DNA of 34,944 nucleotides, from contig NZ_JADNOH010000079.1 of the NCBI RefSeq assembly GCF_015557435.1, forward strand, positions 1 to 34,944, in the 5' to 3' direction. Shown here one piece after another: positions 18,829 to 27,641 of this stretch. The DNA comes from Collinsella aerofaciens. GTDB lineage: Bacteria; Actinomycetota; Coriobacteriia; Coriobacteriales; Coriobacteriaceae. The first letter of the stretch is position 1, and each line of letters begins with the position of its first letter. Made by a program: the position numbers and the translations under genes. The notes beneath the pieces were generated by a model. The model ran no database searches, was not told where the DNA came from, and saw only the letters and a program-made list of their open reading frames with translations.

Positions 18829-20712
18829 ATGGGTACCCGCGAGCGACATATCGGCCACGCGACCGCCCGATCCGCGCCCGTGGCGGATCTTAGGGGCGGC
18901 AGGCTCTTCGCCATGCCGCGATTCCTTGTTGGCATATCGCATGGCGTGTATCGCCACCGCGTCTTTGTTATCGCCGGCGCCATTACCGCGCTGTTCCTTA
19001 TGCTTTTGGCAGTCTTGCCGGCACTGTTTGCCTCCGACCCCAAGCTTTCCAACACCGTGCCCGCCTATAGCGAGGTGTCCGAAGAGGTCGTGGATGCGCT
19101 CGTCCACTCGAGCTCTCTCCCGCTGCTTGTCGCCGCAATTGCATTTTCAATCTGGGGTGTGTTGGCGTACCTACGCTGCTTGGACTACGTCTTGCGCCGC
19201 CGCCTTGTTGCCATCGCCGCCATTTGTGCCCTGTGGATGATCGAGGTCATCCTCAAATATAAGTCGTTCACGCCGTTCTATGCCACCGTGCTGTGGTACC
19301 TGTACTACGTGCCCATGACGCTCATTCCGCTGATCTACCAGCTGTGCGGTCTGCGCCTCGCGGGTTTGGAACAGCATCGTATGGGGCGTCGGTACCGCAC
19401 CGTTTTGTGGGTCATGGCTGTCCTGCTTATCGGCTTTGTGCTTACTAACGATGTTCATCAGCAGGTCTTCCATTTCGATCGATCGAGTGGAACCTGGAGC
19501 AACGATTACACATATGGTTGGGGCTACGGTACCGTTCTGGTATGGACAGCCTTTAACTTCGTTGCCTTTTTTATCCTGGTGGGCCGGTCCTCGTCCTTTC
19601 GCATCCAGCGTTTCTCGGGCACGGCGGCGCTCGTACTGCTGGGTGGCGCATTCTTTGCCATCTCGTATGCTCTGCGCGTGCCCTGGGCATGGAGGCTCAA
19701 CTTTTCGCTCGTCTATTGCGTCCTGTGCGTGGTGGCGATGGAAATCTGTCTCGATTGCGGTGTCATTCCGTCATATCACGACATTGCTGGCATCTTCGAT
19801 ACCTTGCCGCTCGACCTCAAAGTTCTAACGCGCGACCTGCAGGAAGTCTATGCCACACCGGTGTCAAAGCCAATGCCGGCGGGCGTGTGCGAAGAGCTGC
19901 GGGCCCAGGAACACGGGCATGCCCATGCCTTTGCCGTGGCGTCCGATCCCGATGTAATGTACCGTGCCTTTCCACTGCTGGGCGGATCGGCCCTGCTTGC
20001 CCAGGACGTCTCGGAGCTCAACGAGCTCAATCGCGAGCTGGCGCATCGTCGCATGGAGCTGCAGCGCCAAAACGAGCTGCTCGCCGCCGACTACGACCTT
20101 AAGACGCATCTGGCAGATCAAGAGGCCGAGACCTTGCTGGTCCAAGACGTGGACCAGGCGCTTGCCCGCGCGTTCGAAGAGATGTACGACCTGTTGAGCT
20201 CGCTGCCGCCGTTGACCGATGAGGCATCTTCGCACGAGCGTTACCGCATGCTGCAGCGCGCCAAGATGCTCGTCGCCTATTGCAAACGCAAGGGGTCGCT
20301 CACGTTGGCACAGCACGGGGAGAGCGGTTTTGACCGCGACCGCATTCAGCTCATCGCCAACGAGCTCGCAAGTGACCTGCGCACCATCGATGTCGATTGC
20401 GCCTCGATTATCGCCATACGGCGCCCGATGCACGCCAGTACGGTAAGCACCCTGTACGACTGCGTGTATGACTTTGCGTTTTTTGCCTACACCACCGACC
20501 ATCCGGCGCTTATGTATCACTTGGGCGACCATGACCGGTGCAGTGTCGAGCTGCGCGCCACGCTTTTTTCCAACGATGATGAAGATCTTTCGCAGACGCC
20601 CGCTGCGCAAGAGCTCGAAAGCGCTCTGCAAGGGCGCAACGTGGCATACCGCCTTGAGGGCGAGCCCGGCCAGCTGCGCATGATCGTCTTGATGCCGAGG
20701 GCGGGTGAGTGA
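18829..20712 (+). CDS. Membrane sensor with degenerate histidine-kinase-like domain
   Basis: A 627-residue membrane protein. After a short N-terminus it has about eight hydrophobic segments between 39 and 305, resembling the seven-helix N-terminal region of some histidine kinases. A coiled coil follows at about 395-440 (NELNRELAHRRMELQRQNEL), then a C-terminal region laid out like a dimerisation and ATPase domain, but no phospho-acceptor His motif, N box or GxG loop is recognisable. It is best read as a pseudokinase or sensory partner. Its stop overlaps the kinase gene by four bases. ATG 18829 has no Shine-Dalgarno; TACACT ten bases ahead suggests a leaderless start. ATG 18913 is the alternative. 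Confidence 0.65.
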   Translation: MGTRERHIGHATARSAPVADLRGGRLFAMPRFLVGISHGVYRHRVFVIAGAITALFLMLLAVLPALFASDPKLSNTVPAYSEVSEEVVDALVHSSSLPLLVAAIAFSIWGVLAYLRCLDYVLRRRLVAIAAICALWMIEVILKYKSFTPFYATVLWYLYYVPMTLIPLIYQLCGLRLAGLEQHRMGRRYRTVLWVMAVLLIGFVLTNDVHQQVFHFDRSSGTWSNDYTYGWGYGTVLVWTAFNFVAFFILVGRSSSFRIQRFSGTAALVLLGGAFFAISYALRVPWAWRLNFSLVYCVLCVVAMEICLDCGVIPSYHDIAGIFDTLPLDLKVLTRDLQEVYATPVSKPMPAGVCEELRAQEHGHAHAFAVASDPDVMYRAFPLLGGSALLAQDVSELNELNRELAHRRMELQRQNELLAADYDLKTHLADQEAETLLVQDVDQALARAFEEMYDLLSSLPPLTDEASSHERYRMLQRAKMLVAYCKRKGSLTLAQHGESGFDRDRIQLIANELASDLRTIDVDCASIIAIRRPMHASTVSTLYDCVYDFAFFAYTTDHPALMYHLGDHDRCSVELRATLFSNDDEDLSQTPAAQELESALQGRNVAYRLEGEPGQLRMIVLMPRAGE

Positions 20713-22208
20713 CGATGCAGATTTCGTTCATCCTTCCCCAAATCGTTGCGCTCGATGTTGTCTTTGCCCTGGCTGCGTGTCTGCAGATGATCCACGTCCC
20801 GCTCATCGCATCGCGCCGCTCGTCCTATAACTGTAAGGTGATTTGCGCCTACGAGACGAGCCTTGTGCTTCACCTGATGATTTCGGCGCTCATCTTATTC
20901 GCGTCGTCTGGCTCGTATCTGGTGGCGCCGCTTGACGTTTGCGCCAGGGCAATGGGCGGAGTGCTGTGGCTCAATGCCGCGATCTTTGCCTATGGCGTGG
21001 TCCTCATGGTGCACTATCGTCGCCCTGTCATGCTGGCCGAGCTGCTGCTTGTTGGCGCCGTGACACCGCCGGTGGTTTTTGCCATGGGCTCGGTGTGGGC
21101 CGTTGTCCTTATCGCAGAGGGAGCGTTCTTCCTGTTCCGTTCCGTCGCGGCGCTCTTGATGGACGTCCGTAGCCGCCAAGAGGATATCACCGCGTTCTCG
21201 ACGATTGAAACCATCAACGTGATTCCCGTGGGCATCCTGTATCTGGACTCGAGGGGCCGTCCACTGCTCATGAACCGCTGCATGCGCAAAAACCTGGTGG
21301 AGCTTCATATGCCCACCGACCTAGGCGATATGAGCGGTACATGGAACGACCTGCGCAAGCTCAGCATGCAAATGCCCGAAAGCAGCCAGAGCCGCGTGCG
21401 CATCAATTTGGACCGCTTTGGTGAGGCGCGCGTTGTGGTCGAGGTTTCTCCCGCCGAGATTCGCTTGTTTGTGCACGATGACGTTATGGTTTCTGGCCGC
21501 CTCTTCGAGCGCATTATCGGTTTGGATGTAACAGAGTACGCGCATGCTCACGATCGTTTGGCGCAAGCCAACCACCTGCTTGAGCTTGCGGGCCAAGAGC
21601 TCCAGGCCCAGATCGAAGAAGTCAAAAAAGTTGCCGACAATGCGGCCTATCTGCGCATGCGCGCCCGCGTTCACGATGTGATCGGCCAGCGCCTATCAAT
21701 CCTTCATCGCTATTTGGAGGAGGGGCGCTTGGACGACGAGTCGCTCGAGCAGATCGACCCGCTGCTGCGCTCAATCGCTGCCGATCTGCGCAGCGGGGGC
21801 GACACCGAACCGGCAGAGCAACTGGGCGATATCGTCCATGCTTTTGGCCTGGTGAGCGTGCAGATCGATGTTGAGGGTGCGCTGCCTGAGGACGCGCGTG
21901 TCGCCGCCGCCTTTTCGCAGATTATCCGCGAGGCCTCGACCAACGCCACCAAGCATGCGCAGGCGCATCGGGTCCATGTGCGCTTGTGGCAGGAGGGGTC
22001 GGATGGCGGTGCCATTGCCCACATGACGGTATCAAATGACGGCGCGCCTGCTCCCGTATCGTATCGCGAGGGAACGGGTATTCCTGGTATGAGGCGTGTC
22101 GCGCAAAATCTGGGCGGCAGCCTGGAGGTCCATGCCGCCCCGCCCTTTACGCTTGCGGTGTCCATTCCGCTGAACTCCAACGCAACGGTCCAAAGGAGAA
22201 GCTCATGA
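20709..22208 (+). CDS. NarL-type sensor histidine kinase
   Basis: A 499-residue kinase, membrane-bound by about five N-terminal segments (8-150), then a PAS-like region (about 170-280) and a coiled coil (280-315). His322 in RVHDVIGQRLS is the phospho-acceptor of the HPK7/DesK-NarX type. The ATPase domain has the N box REASTNATKHAQA with Asn412 and the G box GTGIPGMRRVAQNLGG. GTG 20709 overlaps the upstream TGA (GTGA); ATG 20715 is possible. Its own stop overlaps the response-regulator start (ATGA). The three genes are thus one translationally coupled signalling unit. The signal is unknown. Confidence 0.87.
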   Translation: MTMQISFILPQIVALDVVFALAACLQMIHVPLIASRRSSYNCKVICAYETSLVLHLMISALILFASSGSYLVAPLDVCARAMGGVLWLNAAIFAYGVVLMVHYRRPVMLAELLLVGAVTPPVVFAMGSVWAVVLIAEGAFFLFRSVAALLMDVRSRQEDITAFSTIETINVIPVGILYLDSRGRPLLMNRCMRKNLVELHMPTDLGDMSGTWNDLRKLSMQMPESSQSRVRINLDRFGEARVVVEVSPAEIRLFVHDDVMVSGRLFERIIGLDVTEYAHAHDRLAQANHLLELAGQELQAQIEEVKKVADNAAYLRMRARVHDVIGQRLSILHRYLEEGRLDDESLEQIDPLLRSIAADLRSGGDTEPAEQLGDIVHAFGLVSVQIDVEGALPEDARVAAAFSQIIREASTNATKHAQAHRVHVRLWQEGSDGGAIAHMTVSNDGAPAPVSYREGTGIPGMRRVAQNLGGSLEVHAAPPFTLAVSIPLNSNATVQRRSS

Positions 22209-22825
22209 TTCGTATCCTTATCGTCGAAGACCAGGCCATCCTGCGCGAGAGCCTCGCGCGCTCCGTTGGGGACCAGCCCGACATGACCGTTGTTGCCGCC
22301 ATCGCCGATGCCTCAGATGCCTTGGACGTCGCGCTCAAGGAGCATCCGGACATGATTTTGATGGACGTGTGCACCGAGCACGATTCCAACGGCATCGTGG
22401 CGGCGGCGCGCATCAAAGAGCAGCTGCCCGAGTGCCGCGTCATTATCATGACGGGCATGCCCGAGATTACGTTTGTGGATCAGGCGCGCGAGGCAGGCGT
22501 CGACAGCTTTGTGTACAAGAACGTCGGCATCGATGAGCTCTTTGCCGTGATGCGCTCCACGCTGGCGGGCTATTGCACGTTTCCCAAGCCGCCCGAAAGC
22601 ATCTTTTCGGGCACGGCGGCGCTCGACGACGTTGAGTTGTCGATTTTGCGCCTTGCCTGCGAAGGCAAGAGCCGTCGCGAGACCGCGGCCGAGTTGTTTA
22701 TGAGCGAGGGCACCATCAAGCGCCGCATCTCGGAGATTCTCAACAAGACCGGCTACGACAACATCATGCGCCTGGCCGTGCACGCGGTAACGGAGGGCAG
22801 CATTGTTCCCAACATGGAGCGCTAA
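22205..22825 (+). CDS. LuxR/NarL-family response regulator
   Basis: A 206-residue two-component regulator. The receiver domain (1-120) has the acidic pair Glu8/Asp9 in VEDQ, phospho-acceptor Asp54 in LMDVCTEHDSNG, and Lys105-region VYKN. The C-terminal LuxR-type helix-turn-helix (about 142-200) has CEGKSRRETAAELFMSEGTIKRRISEILNKTGYDN. It starts within the ATGA overlap with the kinase gene and is its cognate partner. No target operator is evident nearby. The receiver-DNA-binding linker is short, as in NarL. Confidence 0.92.
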   Translation: MIRILIVEDQAILRESLARSVGDQPDMTVVAAIADASDALDVALKEHPDMILMDVCTEHDSNGIVAAARIKEQLPECRVIIMTGMPEITFVDQAREAGVDSFVYKNVGIDELFAVMRSTLAGYCTFPKPPESIFSGTAALDDVELSILRLACEGKSRRETAAELFMSEGTIKRRISEILNKTGYDNIMRLAVHAVTEGSIVPNMER

Positions 22826-22851
22826 CGCTCGGTACGCATCGGCATAAAAGC

Positions 22852-22886
22852 GACGGGGCCGCAGGATTAACTCCTGCGGCCCCGTC
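22852..22886. terminator. Bidirectional terminator between convergent genes
   Basis: GACGGGGCCGCAGGA and TCCTGCGGCCCCGTC form a perfect 15-bp stem around five bases. On the minus strand a CTTTTAT tract follows, and it lies between the response regulator and the convergent lipoprotein gene, so it can serve both. Confidence 0.82.
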
Positions 22887-22934
22887 TGGTGTGCGCGGAT
22901 GTGTCCGCCAATCCGCGGCTGATGTTACATGCCG

Positions 22935-23780
22935 TTACGCGATGGTTGCGCTGTAGGAGGCGACGTCCTCGTAGGAATCGGTCAGGTAGGCGTCGATGCC
23001 GATGGTCGTGTTGACCAGGTCGTCGAGGCTATCGAGCTCGCCGCTCGAGAACGTGAATTCCTCGGTGGCGTTGGTGCCGGGCATCAGGTGAGCCGAGAAC
23101 CAGGGTTCCTTCATGGTGCCGTTGACGTTGGTCTTACCGCTGGGAGCGTAGAAGGTCAGGTCCTTGTCGCTCTTGTTGGTGATGTTGATGACAAAGCCGA
23201 TGTCGCCCCAGTCGTCCTTGAACTTCTCGGTGATGGTGATGGTGCACAGATCGTCATCGGCGACGGTGACGGCGGGGGAGATTTCGACGCTCTGGACGTC
23301 GTCGTCTTCGACGGCCTCATCGATCTCATCTTCCTTTTCGGCAGCCTCGCGATCCTTCTTCACCGTGCCGGACAGATCCTTGTCGGACTTGGTGAAGATG
23401 AGTTTGTCATCGTCCATCTTGAGGACGAGTTTGCCGTCCTCGAGCTTCATGTCCTGCGACTCACCTTCGGCGGTGATGGTTGCGGTGGTGGCGTCCTTAG
23501 CCTCCCATTTCAGGTCGATAACCTCAAGGAACAGGTCGAGGTTGCCTGTGCCGTCCTCATCGAGGATCAGGATGGCGCGGAGGCCCCACTCCTCGAGCAT
23601 ATCCATGTACTCATCGGTCAGCTCTTCGCCCTCCAGGGTTCCTCCCGAGAGCTCCCAACTGCCGACGAAGTTGGCCTTGGGATCCTTGCCGCCGCCACCG
23701 CTGCAGCCCGTCAGGGCAAAGGCGAGCGCCAGGACGCATGTCAGGAATGCGAGTACGGACTTTTTGAACGTTGTCTTCAT
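22935..23780 (-). CDS. Lipoprotein of unknown function
   Basis: A 281-residue secreted lipoprotein. The signal peptide ends in the lipobox LTGC (Cys26), followed by a Gly-rich spacer. The mature part begins with a FVGSWELSGGTLEGEEL domain of the kind that reports beta-rich, lipocalin-like modules, then an acidic linker (about 150-170, rich in Glu and Asp) and a C-terminal domain ending in SYSATIA that resembles an immunoglobulin-like fold. AAGGAGG fixes the start. It is last in a minus-strand operon with zinc-ribbon and SPFH proteins, 80 bases after the SPFH gene, so a link to envelope homeostasis is plausible. No enzyme motif is seen. Confidence 0.75.
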   Translation of the reverse strand: MKTTFKKSVLAFLTCVLALAFALTGCSGGGGKDPKANFVGSWELSGGTLEGEELTDEYMDMLEEWGLRAILILDEDGTGNLDLFLEVIDLKWEAKDATTATITAEGESQDMKLEDGKLVLKMDDDKLIFTKSDKDLSGTVKKDREAAEKEDEIDEAVEDDDVQSVEISPAVTVADDDLCTITITEKFKDDWGDIGFVINITNKSDKDLTFYAPSGKTNVNGTMKEPWFSAHLMPGTNATEEFTFSSGELDSLDDLVNTTIGIDAYLTDSYEDVASYSATIA

Positions 23781-23860
23781 GGTGTCCTCCTTAATCGAAC
23801 GAAACCCATAGAAGCAGGAGCGGGGGCGGCGGATCCCCCGCCAATTACCAGATAGAGGGG

Positions 23861-25102
23861 CTAGGGCCTGGGCGTTCCGCAGTTGCTGCAGAACTTGCCG
23901 CCGTTTTCGCTACCGCAGTTGGGGCAGAACCACTTGGCCGGTGTCGGGGCAGGTGCGGGGCTGCCGCACTCGGGGCAGAACTTGCCGGTGTTGGTGGCGC
24001 CGCAGCTGCAGGTCCACGTGCCGGCCGCAGGCGCGGCGGCGGGAGCCGGTGCCGGGGCGGGGGCAGGTGCCGGTTGCGGTGCGGCCTGTTGCTGCGCCTG
24101 GCCGGCGGCGAACAGCTGGCTGGCGTTCATGCCACCCATGCCGCCTGCCATGCCCATGCCCATAAAGCCGGCCATCGCGCCGTTGGGGTTGGCCGCTGCC
24201 GCGCGCATCGCGTCGCTCTGGGCGCTGGCGATATTGGCTGCCGCCATCGTGGGGTCGCGCATGACCGCGGCCTTTTGCAGGTCCTTGATCATCTGCTCGT
24301 CTTCTTGCGAGGCGGCGATGGAGTTGACGCCAAAGCTCACGATCTCGACGCCGCGCAGGTCGCGCCAGTCGGCGGAGAGGACCTCGTTGAGCGCACGGGC
24401 GAGCTCGGTGGTGTGCCCGGGGATGGCGCTGTAGCGGATGCCCATCTCCGAGATCTTGGCAAAGGCGGGCTGTAGGGCGGTGAGCAGCTCGGACTTAAGC
24501 TGGCTGTCGATCTTGTCGCGCGTGTAGCTATCGGTCACGTTGCCGCACACATTGGTGTAGAACAGCAGAGGGTTGGTGATGCGGTACGAATATTCGCCGT
24601 TGCAGCGCACGGAGATGTCGACGTCCAGGCCAATATTGTTGTCGACCACGCGGAAGGGCACGGGCGAGGCGGTGCCGTACTTGTTGCCGATGATCTCCTT
24701 GGTGTTGATGAAGTAGACGCGCTGGTCCTTGCCCGCGTCGCCGCCAAAGGTAAAGCGGCTACCGATATTGGCGAAGGTCTCCTTGATGGAGTCGCCCAGG
24801 TTGCCGCTAAAGACGCTCGGCTCGCTGCCGGTGTCGAAGACGAACTCGCCGGGCTCCAGCGCGACTTCGATGATCTTGCCGTTTTGCACCACGAGCATGC
24901 CTTGTCCGTCGTTGACGGCGATGACCGAGCCGTTGGAGATGACGTTGTCCTCGCCGCGCGTGTTGGAGCTGCGGCCACCGGTACGTTTGCTGCCCTTGCA
25001 GGCCAAGACGTCAGCAGGCATCGATTCGCAGTAGATAAATTCCTTCCACTGGTCGGCCATGACGCCGCCGGCAGCTCCCAATCCAGCTTTCAAGAGTCCC
25101 AT
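23861..25102 (-). CDS. SPFH-domain protein with C-terminal zinc ribbons (YdjI-like)
   Basis: A 413-residue protein. The first ~290 residues are the SPFH/virion-core-like domain (GEFVFDTGSEPSVFSGNLGD, then RDKIDSQLKSELLTALQPAF, then LRGVEIVSFGVNSI) found in B. subtilis YdjI. A Met/Gly- and then Pro/Ala-rich linker (about 300-360) leads to two zinc ribbons with CxC/CxxC pairs (CSCGATNTGKFCPECG and CPNCGSENGGKFCSNCG). It should oligomerise at the membrane face. Its upstream neighbour on the same strand is the zinc-ribbon membrane protein, as in the ydj operon that tethers a PspA protein in Bacillus; no PspA gene is in this window. Confidence 0.82.
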   Translation of the reverse strand: MGLLKAGLGAAGGVMADQWKEFIYCESMPADVLACKGSKRTGGRSSNTRGEDNVISNGSVIAVNDGQGMLVVQNGKIIEVALEPGEFVFDTGSEPSVFSGNLGDSIKETFANIGSRFTFGGDAGKDQRVYFINTKEIIGNKYGTASPVPFRVVDNNIGLDVDISVRCNGEYSYRITNPLLFYTNVCGNVTDSYTRDKIDSQLKSELLTALQPAFAKISEMGIRYSAIPGHTTELARALNEVLSADWRDLRGVEIVSFGVNSIAASQEDEQMIKDLQKAAVMRDPTMAAANIASAQSDAMRAAAANPNGAMAGFMGMGMAGGMGGMNASQLFAAGQAQQQAAPQPAPAPAPAPAPAAAPAAGTWTCSCGATNTGKFCPECGSPAPAPTPAKWFCPNCGSENGGKFCSNCGTPRP

Positions 25103-25150
25103 GGTGATCTTCCTTTCTCGTCAAAGGCCGGGTGGTATTGGTTGGATTGC

Positions 25151-26473
25151 TTAGTCGTCCTTGTCGTCTTTCATGACAACGGTGGTCTCGGTGTGGCTGA
25201 AGGTGTCGTGTTTCTCGGTCAGGTCGAGCTCGCCACAATACTCATCGGCACAGGTTGCTTCGTTGGCCGTCTTGAGCTGGCCTACCAGTAGCACGTCTCC
25301 GATAATCACGATGATCAGCGGCGCGATGATATTGATGAGGATGCCCTCGATATCAAAGGTGAGGTAATCCGGATCGAAGGCGTATTCCCCCATAAAGAGA
25401 ATCTGGGAGAGGATAAATCCGATCATAAAGAACAGCACCGAGGCGATGACGAGCTTGGGCTTGGAGCAGGGGAGCTCGCCGACCAAGCGGCCGGTCTGGC
25501 CGTTCATGGCAAACAGGTAGCTCTTGCCGTTCCACGAGGTGGAGAGCATCCAGACGGGGAACAGGGCGTAGTCGCTGTCTTCCCAGGTGTAGTCGAGCTG
25601 CTTGCTTTCGACCGTGGCATCGTCGTATTCGTCGACGACGGTCTCGCGCAGGGCCGAGATTGTGCTTTCTTCCATACGGCGCTCGGCGCGCGCCTTGCAG
25701 GTCTCGCAGTCCTCGTCGTAACGGTTGGCGATGTAGCCGGGCATATATGCGACCGAGAACGGACGCAGTGCGTCGTAGTCAAACGGCTCGATGGCGTCCA
25801 TGTGGCCGTCGGGCATCTTGGATGATCCGTCGACGGGCACGCGCTTAAACGAGATATTGCCCTTGCGATAGGCATCGTAGTGGTCGGTGGTCGTGACGGT
25901 GCGGTCGGATTCCTCGGTCACGGTCTCGTTGGTCGCGTCAAAGTACACTTCGCCGTCAACGCGGGCGCCGTAGAGCCAAAACGGCACGTAGACACCTTGG
26001 ACCTCGTCGATGTGGTTGCCGGTGACAAAGCTCTTGGGCAGCAAGATCTTGCCCTTGTAGTGTTCCTTGAGTGCGGCCGTGACGTCATCGCGCCCGAGCT
26101 TAAACGGAATCACCAGGTCGGGCGAGAAGTCGCCAGAGAGCTGGCCGGGCGCCACGGCGGAGTTGCCGCAGTACGGGCAGGTGGTGACGGCGACGGTGCC
26201 GTCGGACACGAGCTCGGCGCCGCACGACGAGCAGATGTAGCCGGCGTTTTGGGCGAGTTCCTGCACCGCGTCGTCGGCGACGGGCTTGGGCGTTGCGGCT
26301 GCTGCATCGGCTTTGGCATCTGCCTTGTCCTGGCGCTCGCGATAGAGGGCCTCGACTTCTTCGACTTCAAAACGAGAATCGCAGTAGTCGCAGACGAGCT
26401 TTTGCTCGGCACTGGCAAAGTGAAGGGGGCCGCCACACGCGGGGCATTGATAGTTGATGCTCTCAAAGGCCAT
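25151..26473 (-). CDS. Zinc-ribbon membrane protein (YdjG-like)
   Basis: A 440-residue protein with two TFIIB-type zinc ribbons near the N-terminus (CPACGGPLHFASAEQKLVC with CDYC, residues 10-32; CSSCGAELVSDG with CPYC, about 81-102). A central soluble domain follows, including VYVPFWLYGARVDGEV and a C-x2-C in DCETCKARAE. Two transmembrane helices are near the C-terminus (about 340-365 and 380-405), so the ribbons are likely cytoplasmic. The call rests on zinc ribbons plus membrane helices plus position beside the SPFH protein. In Bacillus such proteins recruit PspA to the membrane. Confidence 0.78.
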   Translation of the reverse strand: MAFESINYQCPACGGPLHFASAEQKLVCDYCDSRFEVEEVEALYRERQDKADAKADAAAATPKPVADDAVQELAQNAGYICSSCGAELVSDGTVAVTTCPYCGNSAVAPGQLSGDFSPDLVIPFKLGRDDVTAALKEHYKGKILLPKSFVTGNHIDEVQGVYVPFWLYGARVDGEVYFDATNETVTEESDRTVTTTDHYDAYRKGNISFKRVPVDGSSKMPDGHMDAIEPFDYDALRPFSVAYMPGYIANRYDEDCETCKARAERRMEESTISALRETVVDEYDDATVESKQLDYTWEDSDYALFPVWMLSTSWNGKSYLFAMNGQTGRLVGELPCSKPKLVIASVLFFMIGFILSQILFMGEYAFDPDYLTFDIEGILINIIAPLIIVIIGDVLLVGQLKTANEATCADEYCGELDLTEKHDTFSHTETTVVMKDDKDD

Positions 26474-26497
26474 GATCGGTCCTTTCGCTGCCGGAGG

Positions 26498-27235
26498 CTA
26501 TGCGCCGATGGCGCCGCCGCAGTATTCGCAGCGCCCGCTGGCATCGGGAATGGTGGTGGCTCCGCAGAAGGGGCAGGTCACCGCGGTCTTGGGGGCTTTG
26601 GCGGCCACGACGCTGTCGCGCGTCTCCTGGCGCAGCTGCACCAGCGCATCGCGGACTTCGGTTGCCTGGCGCTTGGCCTCGCGATATTCGATGGAGCCGC
26701 GCTGATCGATGGTGGAGTCGTTCACGCGCAGGTTGATCTCGGTAAAGTACGGCGTGTTGACGTGGATGGTCAGATTAAAGTCGTAATCCAGGTCGTAGCG
26801 CGGCGGGTTGTAGCTCTCGCGCTCGCCGTCCTTGGTCTCGCGATAGATCTCGGTGCGGTGCTCGTCGATATCCATATCGCAGCCGAGTACCTGCGAGAAC
26901 TCGATGATGTCGGGATTGGCATCGCGCCAGCGGCTCTGCGAAGTGATGATCAGCAGGCCCGCGTCCTCATCGAGCATAATATTGGTGCGCCCGGCCGAGA
27001 GTGTGCGCGTGGGGTTGAACGACGCCAGGCGTTCGGCATTGGCCTCGCGGTAGGCGAGTTGCTCGCGGATATCGTCCGCGGTGCTGGAACGATAACCGTC
27101 AAAGAAGGGGGAGAGCTTGCCGACGCACTCTTTGCACAGGTAGCCTTCGTTGATCTTGGTCTTACCTAGAAGTCCCAGCTCGGTACCGCAAATCGCGCAC
27201 TCTTTCTTCTCGAACATCTTGTCAAAGAAGCCCAT
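26498..27235 (-). CDS. DUF4428 zinc-binding protein
   Basis: A 245-residue cytoplasmic protein, first gene of the minus-strand zinc-ribbon operon. The N-terminal DUF4428 module has CAICGTELGLLGKTKINEGY and CKEC; the C-terminal ribbon has CPFCGATTIPDASGRCEYCG. The middle (about 55-190) is a beta-rich domain of unknown function ending in a helix. The upstream leader can form a hairpin (27244-27250 with 27275-27281) whose arm runs into the ribosome-binding GGGAGG. Together the four proteins look like an envelope-associated complex; no function is established here. Confidence 0.78.
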   Translation of the reverse strand: MGFFDKMFEKKECAICGTELGLLGKTKINEGYLCKECVGKLSPFFDGYRSSTADDIREQLAYREANAERLASFNPTRTLSAGRTNIMLDEDAGLLIITSQSRWRDANPDIIEFSQVLGCDMDIDEHRTEIYRETKDGERESYNPPRYDLDYDFNLTIHVNTPYFTEINLRVNDSTIDQRGSIEYREAKRQATEVRDALVQLRQETRDSVVAAKAPKTAVTCPFCGATTIPDASGRCEYCGGAIGA

Positions 27236-27356
27236 GGCTGCCTCCCATCAACAGGTAGCGTGTGTCACTTTTGATGATGGGCGAGTATGCAGCCTTTCAC
27301 GATACCCAAGCGGCTCAAGAAGTCTCCACAACTGGGACACAAGGCCCATTTTGGGA

Positions 27357-27455
27357 AGTCATCGGGGACGTTCTTAAACGACTAGTCGCCGGGGACACTC
27401 TTTGCCAGTTGGCACTTGGGGACGTTCCTTTCTGCCGGCACCTGGGGACACTCCT
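27357..27455 (+). repeat. GGGGAC repeat, copy 4 (double)
   Basis: AGTCATCGGGGACGTTCTTA leads into AACGACTAGTCGCC and GGGGACACTC, then a second unit with TTGGCACTTGGGGACGTTCC and GCCGGCACCTGGGGACACTC. The first half matches 18715 and 28995, the second matches 222-265 in reverse. Confidence 0.75.
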
Positions 27456-27552
27456 TGTGGGGGGGGGCTCTTCTCGAGAGACAGGTTGGTTATGGCCTCA
27501 CCCGCTGTCGGAAATTCGATCAACGCTTTCTAAAAAATGTTCAATAGAGGTC

Positions 27553-27600
27553 AATTCCAATTGAGATTATGTTGAAATATATAAATACTCAATTGGAATT
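27553..27600 (+). promoter_or_regulatory. AT-rich 13-bp inverted repeat before the ATPase gene
   Basis: AATTCCAATTGAG (27553-27565) and CTCAATTGGAATT (27588-27600) are perfect inverted repeats flanking the AT-rich core ATATATAAATA, which has promoter character. The arrangement fits an operator pair around a promoter. Base composition differs sharply from the surrounding genome. Confidence 0.5.
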
Positions 27601-27641
27601 TTGCAGTTATCCCAGTTAAAATAGGAAAAGGGAGGCAAGTT

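Larger units (their letters stand above)
27236..27641. other. Intergenic region with repeats, a G9 run and an AT-rich palindrome
   Basis: This 406-base divergent region has no gene. It contains the leader of the DUF4428 gene, a long GGGGAC repeat (27357-27455), a run of nine G (27459-27467), and an AT-rich segment with a 13-bp inverted repeat (27553-27600) before the ATPase gene. Confidence 0.6.
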
